Below, one piece after another: positions 1-6,239 of a DNA stretch of 8,523 bases. The stretch covers positions 1 to 8,523 of the forward strand of contig JAFZRB010000193.1 in assembly GCA_017620115.1 (NCBI GenBank), read 5' to 3'. A model generated the notes under the pieces. The model was not told where the DNA came from and searched no databases. It saw nothing but the letters and a program-made list of their open reading frames with translations. Within the stretch, counting starts at the first letter, position 1. Every line of letters begins with the position of its first letter. The position numbers were made by a program, and so were the translations under genes. The DNA is from Clostridia bacterium (GTDB lineage: Bacteria; Bacillota; Clostridia; Christensenellales; Aristaeellaceae).

Positions 1-587
1 GAATGCTGAAGGTCGAAGTGGATGGCGTACTGCGGGAAGGGGATATCCAGCACGCAGCTGAAGAAGGCGCAGCTGACGCCGTGATGCGCGAACAGCGCGA
101 CGCGCTTCGCGTTGCCGCCTTCGGAATAATACATGTTCTTTTCCAGGTCATGCCTGTAGCCGAAGCCCGCGAGCCATTCGTCCGCCTCGCGCTGCACGCG
201 CTCTATGCCCTCGCCCAGCTTCGTGCCCGCGAAAGCTGGATGCTCATACCACCTGCGGCCCAGCCTGCGCACCTCTTCGCTGGCCAGAAGCGGCCGGTAA
301 TCCGGGTGCTGGAACACCCAGCGGAGCCCCTTCTCGCCATAGGGCATCGTGAGCTGCGCCCAGGTGTATTTTTCGTTCGTCCAGTCCAGCACGGTCATCT
401 CTTTACGCAGCAGCTCGCACGCGGGCTTCGCGGTGAGCTGCGCGCGCCTGGAGCTGGAAGCGTAGATCTCGTCGACGCCCAGCCGGGCAAGCCGCCGCCC
501 CAGCGCCTCCGCCTGCCGCTCGCCCAGCGGCGTGAGACTGTCCGGATCGTAGATCGGATCGCCGTGTCTCAGGTAATACAGCAGCAT
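1..587 (-). CDS. Histidine phosphatase (phosphoglycerate mutase-like) family protein, C-terminus cut by window edge
   Basis: This gene reads leftward and runs off the window; 195 codons are present and no stop is seen. The protein opens MLLYYLRHGDP, so the RHG signature (R7-H8-G9), with the histidine that is phosphorylated in this superfamily, sits at the extreme N-terminus as expected. TPLGERQAE (19-27) and SSSRRAQLTA (44-53) match the usual G-x-RQA and second-arginine segments, and FAHHGV (166-171) carries the second active-site histidine. Members remove phosphate from small metabolites, nucleotides or proteins; the substrate cannot be read here. The start at 587 is chosen because GGAG lies 8 bases upstream and RHG then falls at residue 7; a nearby ATG at 594 is out of frame. 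A TTGCCA/TATAAT promoter lies upstream. The family call is secure and the substrate is unknown. Probably cytosolic, as no signal peptide is present. Confidence 0.9.
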   Translation of the reverse strand, partial: MLLYYLRHGDPIYDPDSLTPLGERQAEALGRRLARLGVDEIYASSSRRAQLTAKPACELLRKEMTVLDWTNEKYTWAQLTMPYGEKGLRWVFQHPDYRPLLASEEVRRLGRRWYEHPAFAGTKLGEGIERVQREADEWLAGFGYRHDLEKNMYYSEGGNAKRVALFAHHGVSCAFFSCVLDIPFPQYAIHFDLQH

Positions 588-671
588 AATCGCATCTCCA
601 TTCCGCCGTGGTATCCGGGCCGCGGGCCGGCGCTTCGGCGCGGCTCCCCCACCGAAGGTTTTCCATGAAGA

Positions 672-700
672 ATTATACTATAATCCATCCGTATTGGCAA
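672..700 (-). promoter_or_regulatory. Sigma-A-type promoter of the histidine phosphatase gene
   Basis: On the minus strand a TTGCCA -35 box (700-695) is separated by 17 bases from a perfect TATAAT -10 box (677-672). Transcription should begin near 665, giving a leader of about 78 bases before the start at 587. The leader contains a 6-base inverted repeat (CTTCGG at 633-638, CCGAAG at 652-657) that could form a weak hairpin; its role is unknown. Confidence 0.8.
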
Positions 701-724
701 CCGCAGTTTTTCTCCGCCCGAGGC

Positions 725-753
725 TGTTCAAACGGGGAAGAATATGGTATAAT
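725..753 (+). promoter_or_regulatory. Extended -10 promoter of the LRR protein gene
   Basis: A perfect TATAAT (748-753) is preceded by TGG (745-747), making an extended -10 element (TGnTATAAT). The -35 region at 17-base spacing (TGTTCA, 725-730) matches the consensus poorly, which is common when the extended -10 is present. Transcription should start near 760, about 53 bases before the ATG at 813. It diverges from the phosphatase promoter, and the two -10 boxes are about 70 bases apart. Confidence 0.7.
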
Positions 754-770
754 ACTGTATCAGAAACCCG

Positions 771-782
771 GATCTCCAGATC
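771..782. promoter_or_regulatory. Short perfect dyad downstream of the LRR promoter (possible operator)
   Basis: GATCTCCAGATC is a perfect inverted repeat with 5-base arms and a 2-base centre. It lies just downstream of the predicted start of transcription near 760. The centre is too small for a stable RNA hairpin, so if it matters it is more likely a protein-binding site. This could be chance. Confidence 0.25.
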
Positions 783-812
783 GAACAAATCGCATGAGGG
801 GAGAATCATATC

Positions 813-3800
813 ATGAGAAAACTGCTGATTGCGCTGCTCGCGGCCCTGCTGGCGCTGAGCTGCGCGGCCCTGGCGGAAGAAACCGCTTTCACCTTCGCCG
901 CGGATACCGGAACCATTACCGCCTACAACGGCGCGGGCGGGGACGTGACCGTTCCCGCGCAGATCGGCGATACGCCCGTGAGAGCGCTGAGATTCAGCGT
1001 CTTCAACTCCATGGAGGGCATGACGGGCGTCGCGCTGCCCGACACGCTGGAGGTCATCGACGACAACAACTTCATGGACTGCAAGGGCCTGACGGAAATC
1101 ACCGTGCCCGCGCGCGTGGCCTTTATCGGCTACGGCTGCTTCTGCTGGTGCGACGATCTGAAGTCCGTCACCTTCCTGGGCCAGGCGCCCCTGTTCGGAA
1201 GCAACTGCTTCAGCGTGCTGCCGGATGACTTCGTGTGCTATGTGCCCGACGACCAGTACGACGCCTACCGCGCGGCGATCGACGACTACATCGACGTTCA
1301 GCCCTCCGGCCAGAACGCCATAGCCGTCGACTGGACAGCCCCCGAATCCGACTTCACCTTCGACGCGGCCACCGGAACCATCACAGCCTACCTCGGCGAC
1401 AGCGCCCGCGTGGATGTGCCCGCAACCATCGGCGGCGCGCCCGTGACCGCCATCGGCGACGGCGCGTTCATGCAGAACCAGGCCATCCGGCTGGTCAACC
1501 TGCCCGAGGGCGTCGAGCGCATCGGCAGCGCGGCCTTCAAATACGCCTATGAGCTGTATCATGTGTCCCTGCCCGACAGCCTGAAGTCGATTGGCGATGA
1601 AGCCTTCGCGGCGGCATGGAACGGAATGGACATCCGCTGGCCGGCTTCGCTCGAGTCCATCGGCGCGAACGCCTTCAACATGGCCAGATTCATGGAGCTC
1701 GACTTCACCGGCCGCGCGCTGACCATCGGCGATGGCGCGTTCGCGCGCAGCAGCGTGCAGGAGCTGTACATGGACGACAGCGGCATTTCCATCGGCTCGC
1801 GCGCCTTTGAAAACTCCTACCTGAACTACCTGTGCATCGACGCTTACGCGCTGATGGACGGCATCGCGCCGGACGCCTTCGCGGGCGCGTCTTACCTGGC
1901 CGACCTCGACCTGCCCTGGGACTGCTCCCAGGAAAACCAGCTGGCCTGGCGCGCCTTTATGGCGGAGCAGGCTCCGGACTGCTACGTGTGGATCAACAAT
2001 CCGCCGGACTGCGGCCATCCCGAAAACGAATACACCGAATACGGAACCTATCCGGACGGCACGCTGTACCTTGCGTCCTACACCGGCCCCGCCGAGGCGC
2101 TGGTGAACTGGCACACCTTTGACGACGTGCCCATCACCGGCATCGGCGACGGCGTGTTCAGGGGCAATCAGACGCTGAAGCTGTTCCGGGCCACCCACAG
2201 CGACAAGTTCACGACCATCGGCGCGGAGGCCTTCGCGGATTCCGCCGTCGAAACCGTCGATCTGTACTACACCACCGAGACCATCGGCGCGGGCGCGTTC
2301 AGGAACTGCCTGGGCCTCACCGAGCTCACGCTGCCCGCCTCCGTCGCCTCCGTGGGCGAAGGCGCGTTCGACGGCTGCGACAACCTCGCGCGGGTGATCG
2401 TGCTGTGCGATCCCGCCGCGCTTCCGGACAACGCGTTCGCGAACTGCGCGGCGCTGTGCGCGAACCCCGCGGGCGTCGTGCTGCCTGCGGGCGCTTCCGA
2501 CGCGGACGTGGCGCGCCTGTCGGACGGCATGGGGCTTCCCCCCACCCAGAGGCTGCTGCGCGCCGGCGAGGAAGCCGCCGTCCAGCTCGTCGCCATGCCC
2601 TTCGAGCCCACCGATCCCGCCCTCTTTGAAATCGACGCCGAAACCGGCGCCATCACCGACTATTACGGCGCGGACGCGGACGTGGTCGTGCCCCGCGAGA
2701 TCGGCGGCGTGACCGTGCGCGCCATAGGCTACAACGCCTTCGGGCGCTGTCGCGACTACACGGACACCGAAGTCGTCACCAACCAGACCTCCTGGACTCA
2801 CCTGCGCTCCATCGTGCTGCCCGAGACCGTAACGGAAATCGCCGACAGCGCGTTCAGCTACTGCCAGCAGCTGGAAACCTTCGTGTGCTACGGCCCGGCG
2901 GTCAGCACCGGCAAGGGCACGTTCCTGCTGTGCCGCAGCCTGCGCGAGGTGATCTTCGTGAACGGCGTGGGCATGATCGACAACTACGCCTTCAACGACA
3001 CCCCCAGTTTCGAAACCTTCTACAGCCCCGCGCCGCTCTCCTGGCTGGGCGAACGGGCCTTCGTGAACAGCGGCCTTTCCGCCTTCGTCGTCGACGCCAA
3101 CACCGTGGGCAACTGCGCCTTCACATACTGTGAAAACCTCGCGGAGCTGCACTTCACCGAAAATGTGAAGGCCGTGAACTACGCGGTGGTCAGCGACTGC
3201 CCGAACCTGATAACCGTGTGCTACGAGGGCTTCGATCTCTCCTTCATCTACAGCGACGGCATCATCGCCGGCGCAAGAGGCGAGGTTGCCATCCTCGTGC
3301 CCGAGGGCATCGACGAGGACAACAAAGCCCGCGCCGCGCGCAGCCTCGTATGGGGCTCCGAAGCCACCGCTACCGTCGCCGAAGGCGCGTGCGGACGCGA
3401 GATCGCGGCCCTGCCCGACATCGAAGCCATTCTGGCCGGCTACGCGGCCAATCCCTACGCGTCTCCCGAACCGATCGGCGAACCCGAACCGCTGCCCGCC
3501 GAGCTCCCCCCGCTGGACGCCGCCGCCGCTGAGCCCTTCCTGGGCGTCTGGTACGGCGCGAGCATGACGGCCGAGGGCATGACCATGAACCTGGCCGACA
3601 TGGGCATGGAGATGGCCATCGCGCTGAACGCGGACGGCACCGCCGAGGTCTTCTCCGACGGCGAAAGCCAGCCCGGCGCGTGGAGCGTCGCGGACGGCGT
3701 GTTCCTCCTCGTGGTGGATGGCGATACCACGCCGCTGGCGCTGGCCGACGACGCGCTGGTCATCGACATGGGCGACGGCTCGCTCACCTTCACGCGGGAG

Positions 3801-4478
3801 CAGCCTGAAGCGTCCTCCTACGAGTCCAGCCCGGAAATCGCCGTCGTGATGTCCGCCTTCATGGGCCATTGGACGGCTGCAAGCATCGAGATCGACGGCG
3901 TCCGTTATCCGGCGGAGCTGCTGTTCGGCGACGAGGCCATCGCGCTTGACATCGCCGACGGCGCCGTGACGTCGGATGATTCCACCGCCGCGGCGTATAT
4001 CGAGAACGGCCGCCTGATCGTGGGCGAGCCGCTCGACGTGACGCTGGCCATGCACGAGGACGGCACGATCAGCGCCGACAAGGACGACGTGATCATCTAC
4101 TTCACCCGGAGCGAAAACGGCGCGCCCGAGCCCGCTCCCGCGCCCGTCGATCCCGAGCCCGTCCCCGCGCCGGAACCTGTTCCCGCGGCAGCAAGCGCCA
4201 TCGGCGTGAAATACGTGTGCGTCAGCTACGAGGCCTCGGGCTATACCTTCGACGCCGCCATGCTGGGCGCAGAGTATTCCATCGTGTTCGAGGAGAACGG
4301 CGCAGCGTCCTTCACGCTGGCCGGCCAGACCGTGCCGGGCCTCACCTGGACGCAGGACGGCGACGCCTTCACCATAATCTACTTCGACGGCACGCCGATG
4401 CGCTTCGAGCCCACGGAAACCGGCTTCCAGCTGGATTATTTCGGCGCCATGCTGCTGAACTTTGAGCCGGAAGCCTGA
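813..4478 (+). CDS. Secreted BspA-type leucine-rich-repeat protein with three C-terminal lipocalin-like modules
   Basis: This 1221-residue protein begins with a signal peptide (basic MRK, a leucine/alanine core, probable signal peptidase I cut after ALA at residue 21). The Cys at 17 lacks a good lipobox. Residues 25-855 are BspA/LRR_5-type repeats with units such as LTELTLPASVASVGEGAF and LRSIVLPETVTEIADSAF. They form four blocks, and three of these start with a clear F-x-F/I-D-A-x-T-G-x-I-T-x-Y leader. Proline/glutamate-rich linkers (881-902 and 1104-1125) bracket three beta-rich modules at 909-997, 1016-1100 and 1131-1219. The protein is acidic, with about two dozen cysteines, nearly all in the LRR part. 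No LPXTG motif, transmembrane helix or S-layer domain is seen, so it may be released or held by an unseen partner. BspA-type proteins often mediate adhesion, but no ligand is inferable. The start at 813 is supported by GAGGGGAG 9 bases upstream and by the signal peptide. Confidence 0.9.
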   Translation: MRKLLIALLAALLALSCAALAEETAFTFAADTGTITAYNGAGGDVTVPAQIGDTPVRALRFSVFNSMEGMTGVALPDTLEVIDDNNFMDCKGLTEITVPARVAFIGYGCFCWCDDLKSVTFLGQAPLFGSNCFSVLPDDFVCYVPDDQYDAYRAAIDDYIDVQPSGQNAIAVDWTAPESDFTFDAATGTITAYLGDSARVDVPATIGGAPVTAIGDGAFMQNQAIRLVNLPEGVERIGSAAFKYAYELYHVSLPDSLKSIGDEAFAAAWNGMDIRWPASLESIGANAFNMARFMELDFTGRALTIGDGAFARSSVQELYMDDSGISIGSRAFENSYLNYLCIDAYALMDGIAPDAFAGASYLADLDLPWDCSQENQLAWRAFMAEQAPDCYVWINNPPDCGHPENEYTEYGTYPDGTLYLASYTGPAEALVNWHTFDDVPITGIGDGVFRGNQTLKLFRATHSDKFTTIGAEAFADSAVETVDLYYTTETIGAGAFRNCLGLTELTLPASVASVGEGAFDGCDNLARVIVLCDPAALPDNAFANCAALCANPAGVVLPAGASDADVARLSDGMGLPPTQRLLRAGEEAAVQLVAMPFEPTDPALFEIDAETGAITDYYGADADVVVPREIGGVTVRAIGYNAFGRCRDYTDTEVVTNQTSWTHLRSIVLPETVTEIADSAFSYCQQLETFVCYGPAVSTGKGTFLLCRSLREVIFVNGVGMIDNYAFNDTPSFETFYSPAPLSWLGERAFVNSGLSAFVVDANTVGNCAFTYCENLAELHFTENVKAVNYAVVSDCPNLITVCYEGFDLSFIYSDGIIAGARGEVAILVPEGIDEDNKARAARSLVWGSEATATVAEGACGREIAALPDIEAILAGYAANPYASPEPIGEPEPLPAELPPLDAAAAEPFLGVWYGASMTAEGMTMNLADMGMEMAIALNADGTAEVFSDGESQPGAWSVADGVFLLVVDGDTTPLALADDALVIDMGDGSLTFTREQPEASSYESSPEIAVVMSAFMGHWTAASIEIDGVRYPAELLFGDEAIALDIADGAVTSDDSTAAAYIENGRLIVGEPLDVTLAMHEDGTISADKDDVIIYFTRSENGAPEPAPAPVDPEPVPAPEPVPAAASAIGVKYVCVSYEASGYTFDAAMLGAEYSIVFEENGAASFTLAGQTVPGLTWTQDGDAFTIIYFDGTPMRFEPTETGFQLDYFGAMLLNFEPEA
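885..3377 (+). repeat. Four BspA/LRR_5-type repeat blocks in the secreted protein
   Basis: Residues 25-855 of the secreted protein contain four blocks, starting near residues 25, 179, 398 and 604. Blocks 1, 2 and 4 open with a similar leader (FTFAADTGTITAY, FTFDAATGTITAY, FEIDAETGAITDY), then V-x-VP-x-x-IGG-x-x-V-x-A-I-G-x-x-AF. Block 3 opens with a diverged form (a GTYPDGTLYLASYTG segment, then VPITGIGDGVF). Each leader is followed by LRR units of roughly 22-24 residues with the pattern L-x-x-I-x-LP-x-x-V-x-x-IG-x-x-AF. Block boundaries are approximate. The pattern suggests whole-block duplication followed by divergence. Confidence 0.75.
3537..4469 (+). other. Three tandem lipocalin-like modules at the C-terminus of the secreted protein
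   Basis: Residues 909-997, 1016-1100 and 1131-1219 are three modules of about 85-90 residues joined by short or proline-rich linkers. The first begins FLGVWYGAS and the second FMGHWTAAS, resembling the opening strand of small lipocalin-like barrels. Modules 1 and 3 align well by eye: S-x-x-A/xx-G, then G-x-E and an I/V-rich strand, NADG or EENG, a tryptophan in GAWS or LTWT, D-G-x-F or D-A-F, and DGDTTP or DGTP. All three are strand-rich and lack cysteine except for one in module 3. The fold is inferred from pattern alone; a structure prediction is needed to confirm a barrel. Confidence 0.55.
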
Positions 4479-4513
4479 TCGCTGAACCGCGCGCCGCGGA
4501 ATACGCGGACAGC

Positions 4514-4558
4514 AAAAAAACGCCCCCGTGCCGGAGCCTGTTTTCCGGCGCGGGGGCG
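4514..4558 (-). terminator. Intrinsic terminator of the Rrf2 gene, probably shared with the convergent LRR gene
   Basis: A 14-base stem (4521-4534 with 4545-4558) encloses a 10-base loop. It pairs fully on the plus strand apart from one G-U wobble; that position becomes a single A-C mismatch on the minus strand. On the minus strand the stem is followed at once by seven Ts (4520-4514), a classic intrinsic terminator 24 bases past the Rrf2 stop. On the plus strand only CTGTTATG follows, so termination of the LRR transcript here is likely but weaker. Confidence 0.85.
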
Positions 4559-4581
4559 CTGTTATGTATAAGCAGAAGAGA

Positions 4582-5013
4582 TCAGATAACGTAATTGTCC
4601 GCGCCCTGTCCGGCGTCCATCAGATCGGCTATGGTGATACCGTCGAAATACCCGTTGATCATGGCGTGCAGCTTCTGCCACATGGGCAGCGTCTTGCACG
4701 TCGCCGCGCGCTGGCAGGGCTGAGCGCGCTCGTCCAGGCAGGAGACCGGCGCGAGGGTTTCCTCGGTAAGGCGCAGGATCTGCCCCACGTTGCAGTTCTC
4801 CGGCGCTTTCAGCAGCCGGTAACCGCCGCCCTTGCCGCGCAGTCCTTCCAGAAAGCTGGCCTGCACCAGCAGCTTCACGATGCTCTCCAGGTATTTTTCC
4901 GAAATACCCTGCCGGGCCGCGATGTCCTTCAAGGGAATGAAGCGGCTGGTCTGCTGCTCCGCCAGGTCGATCATCACCAGCAGGGCGTAATGCCCGCGCG
5001 TCGAAACCATCAT
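4582..5013 (-). CDS. Rrf2/IscR-family winged-helix transcriptional regulator
   Basis: The 143-residue length and the opening MMVSTRGHYALLVMIDLAEQ are typical of the Rrf2 family. The winged helix spans about residues 1-68: the segment ISEKYLESIVKLLVQASFLE is the recognition region, and GLRGKGGGYRL is the wing. The later part has Cys92, Cys100 and Cys106 (C-x7-C-x5-C). This is close to the three-cysteine cluster-binding motif of IscR-type members (C-x5-C-x5-C), so binding of a [2Fe-2S] cluster is plausible but inferred. An extra Cys74 is also present. The start at 5013 has AAAGGGGAGA 7 bases upstream; the adjacent second ATG at 5010 is an alternative. The gene appears monocistronic, with its own promoter, a palindrome over the -10 box and a strong terminator. 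No isc, suf or cysteine-synthesis gene adjoins it, so its target genes cannot be named. Confidence 0.92.
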   Translation of the reverse strand: MMVSTRGHYALLVMIDLAEQQTSRFIPLKDIAARQGISEKYLESIVKLLVQASFLEGLRGKGGGYRLLKAPENCNVGQILRLTEETLAPVSCLDERAQPCQRAATCKTLPMWQKLHAMINGYFDGITIADLMDAGQGADNYVI

Positions 5014-5036
5014 GGAACGTTCTCCCCTTTCTAAAT

Positions 5037-5060
5037 CCTATTATACACTAGGGTTATAGG
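5037..5060. promoter_or_regulatory. Imperfect 24-base palindrome over the Rrf2 promoter (candidate autoregulatory operator)
   Basis: The outer arms CCTAT (5037-5041) and ATAGG (5056-5060) are perfect inverted repeats. Further symmetric matches occur inside, and total size resembles the roughly 25-base sites bound by IscR-type dimers. The site covers the -10 box of the Rrf2 gene (5045-5040), where binding would block RNA polymerase. Autoregulation is common in this family. The identification rests on symmetry and position only. Confidence 0.45.
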
Positions 5061-5068
5061 GGAATCAA
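5040..5068 (-). promoter_or_regulatory. Sigma-A-type promoter of the Rrf2 gene
   Basis: On the minus strand TTGATT (5068-5063) is separated by 17 bases from a perfect TATAAT (5045-5040). Transcription should begin near 5033, giving a short leader of about 20 bases that contains the ribosome binding site (5030-5021). Confidence 0.8.
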
Positions 5069-5080
5069 GGGGAAATTTGC

Positions 5081-5110
5081 AAAAAACACGCGCGGCGGAT
5101 CCGGCCCGCG
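5081..5110 (-). terminator. Weak candidate terminator after the DegV gene
   Basis: Just after the DegV stop, the minus strand has a 5-base GC stem (5110-5106 with 5095-5091) around a 10-base loop, then four bases and six Ts (5086-5081). The stem is short and the T-run is slightly displaced, so some read-through into the Rrf2 gene is possible. Confidence 0.4.
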
Positions 5111-5112
5111 GC

Positions 5113-6084
5113 TCAGGCGTTCTTCTCCTTCACCGCGCTCAGCGAATTGCGCAGCGCCTCGCGGCCCTCGTCCACGCGCTGGGAGATGGCCGAGAACACG
5201 GATTCCGACTGCCCGCGGAACGCGGGATCGCCCAGGAAGAACAGCGCCAGCGTGCCGGGGCCGACGTGGGAGCCGGTCACGGGCTCGTACATCACGGTCA
5301 TGATGTCCTTCGGCGGGCGGCAGCTTTTCTTCAGCAGGCCGACGAGGTATTCGACGTCTTCCTCGCAGTCGGCGTGGGCGATGCCCACGGTCTGCGCGTC
5401 GGCTTCGCGCACCATCTTTTCATACTGATCGGCCATGCCCCTGATGGCGCGCCGACGGCCGGGCAGCCTGGCGAAGCTCACGATGCGGCCTTCCCCGTTG
5501 CCCTTGAGCAGCGGTTTGATGTTCAGCATGGTGCCGACGATGGCCGCCATGTTGGAGAGCCGGCCGGTGTTGCGCAGGTATTTGAGGTCGTCCACCGTGA
5601 ACACCTGACACATGTCCATGCGCCGCGCCATGAGCTTCCCCCAGACGGCATCCAGTTCTTCGCCCCGATCGCGCCACGCGGCCGCCATGACCACGAACAG
5701 CCCCTCGCCCAGCGACGCGCCCAGCGTGTCCACCAGCCGGATCGAGCGCCGCGGGAACGCCTCTTTAAGCTCCGCCGCGGCCGCCTCGGCCTGCGAATAG
5801 GAGCCGCTGATGCCGGACGACATGCCCACGAACAGGATGTCGCGCCCCGCCTCCAGCAGCGGGCCCATCACGTCGAGATACGCCTGCGGGGTGATCTGCG
5901 AGGTGAGCACCCGCTCTCCCCTGCGCATGGCGCCGTAGAACGCCGGGCCGTCGAAACCGGCGGTATCCGTGCAGGTGCAGTCCTGCCCGCCGACATAATA
6001 GTGAAACGGAATCACGCGGACATGGTTCTCCTCCAGCCATCGGCAATCCAGATTGGCCGACGTGTCGGTGATTATTTCAAACAT
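5113..6084 (-). CDS. DegV-family fatty-acid-binding protein (FakB-like)
   Basis: The 323-residue protein starts MFEIITDTSANL, the hallmark DegV N-terminus. Further family segments are TSQ (61-63), SSGISGSYSQA (89-99), VDT (118-120) with GASLGEG, VDDLKYLRNTGRLSN (164-178), IKPLL (189-193) and GSHVGPGTLALFFLG (271-285). In characterised Firmicute FakB proteins, equivalent Thr/Ser and His residues hold a fatty-acid carboxylate for phosphorylation by the kinase FakA, feeding phospholipid synthesis. That role is inferred here, since no fakA gene is present and the bound lipid is unknown. About 38 residues follow the usual end of the domain (286-323), making the protein longer than typical members of about 280-290. 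The start at 6084 has AGGGGTGA 6 bases upstream. The gene has its own promoter and follows the terminator of the preceding operon, so it is probably transcribed alone. Cytosolic. Confidence 0.93.
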   Translation of the reverse strand: MFEIITDTSANLDCRWLEENHVRVIPFHYYVGGQDCTCTDTAGFDGPAFYGAMRRGERVLTSQITPQAYLDVMGPLLEAGRDILFVGMSSGISGSYSQAEAAAAELKEAFPRRSIRLVDTLGASLGEGLFVVMAAAWRDRGEELDAVWGKLMARRMDMCQVFTVDDLKYLRNTGRLSNMAAIVGTMLNIKPLLKGNGEGRIVSFARLPGRRRAIRGMADQYEKMVREADAQTVGIAHADCEEDVEYLVGLLKKSCRPPKDIMTVMYEPVTGSHVGPGTLALFFLGDPAFRGQSESVFSAISQRVDEGREALRNSLSAVKEKNA

Positions 6085-6117
6085 GGCGATTCACCCCTGT
6101 ATCTGTTTTTCAATACC

Positions 6118-6146
6118 AGGTTATCACGTATTTATAAAAATGTCAA
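6118..6146 (-). promoter_or_regulatory. Promoter of the DegV gene (consensus -35, extended -10)
   Basis: A perfect TTGACA (6146-6141) lies 17 bases upstream of TAACCT (6123-6118), a poor -10 hexamer rescued by TGA directly before it (6126-6124), which fits the extended -10 TGn. The local AT-rich sequence stands out from the GC-rich surroundings. The leader to the ATG at 6084 is about 27 bases. Confidence 0.65.
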
Positions 6147-6199
6147 GGCGTTTGCTGAAACAAATATATCGACATTCAAAAAACACGGCGGCCTGCGCC

Positions 6200-6230
6200 A
6201 AAAAAACGGCGCGGGGCGCTGTCCCGCGCC
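6200..6230 (-). terminator. Intrinsic terminator of the HD-TcdA-TtcA operon
   Basis: On the minus strand GGCGCGGG (6230-6223) pairs perfectly with CCCGCGCC (6215-6208) around a 7-base loop. One G and seven Ts (6206-6200) follow. The hairpin starts 10 bases past the stop of the TtcA-like gene, so it closes the operon and insulates the DegV gene, which has its own promoter just beyond. Confidence 0.88.
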
Positions 6231-6239
6231 CCGCTCGCT

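Noticed and set aside
3..668. A 221-codon plus-strand open frame at the window start.
   Set aside because: It is antisense to the histidine phosphatase, which has catalytic motifs, a promoter and a ribosome binding site; the plus-strand translation resembles nothing known.
857..878. A possible lipoprotein cleavage site at Cys17 of the LRR protein.
   Set aside because: The residues before the cysteine (A-L-S) lack the usual L at -3 and small residue at -2. Cleavage after ALA at residue 21 fits better.
678..4055. A 1125-codon open frame on the minus strand, antisense to the LRR gene.
   Set aside because: It reads as low-complexity H/V/G/R/A-rich sequence with no recognisable domain. It arises because GC-rich codon use in the plus-strand gene keeps the opposite frame open. 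The plus-strand frame has a signal peptide, a ribosome binding site and clear LRR repeats.
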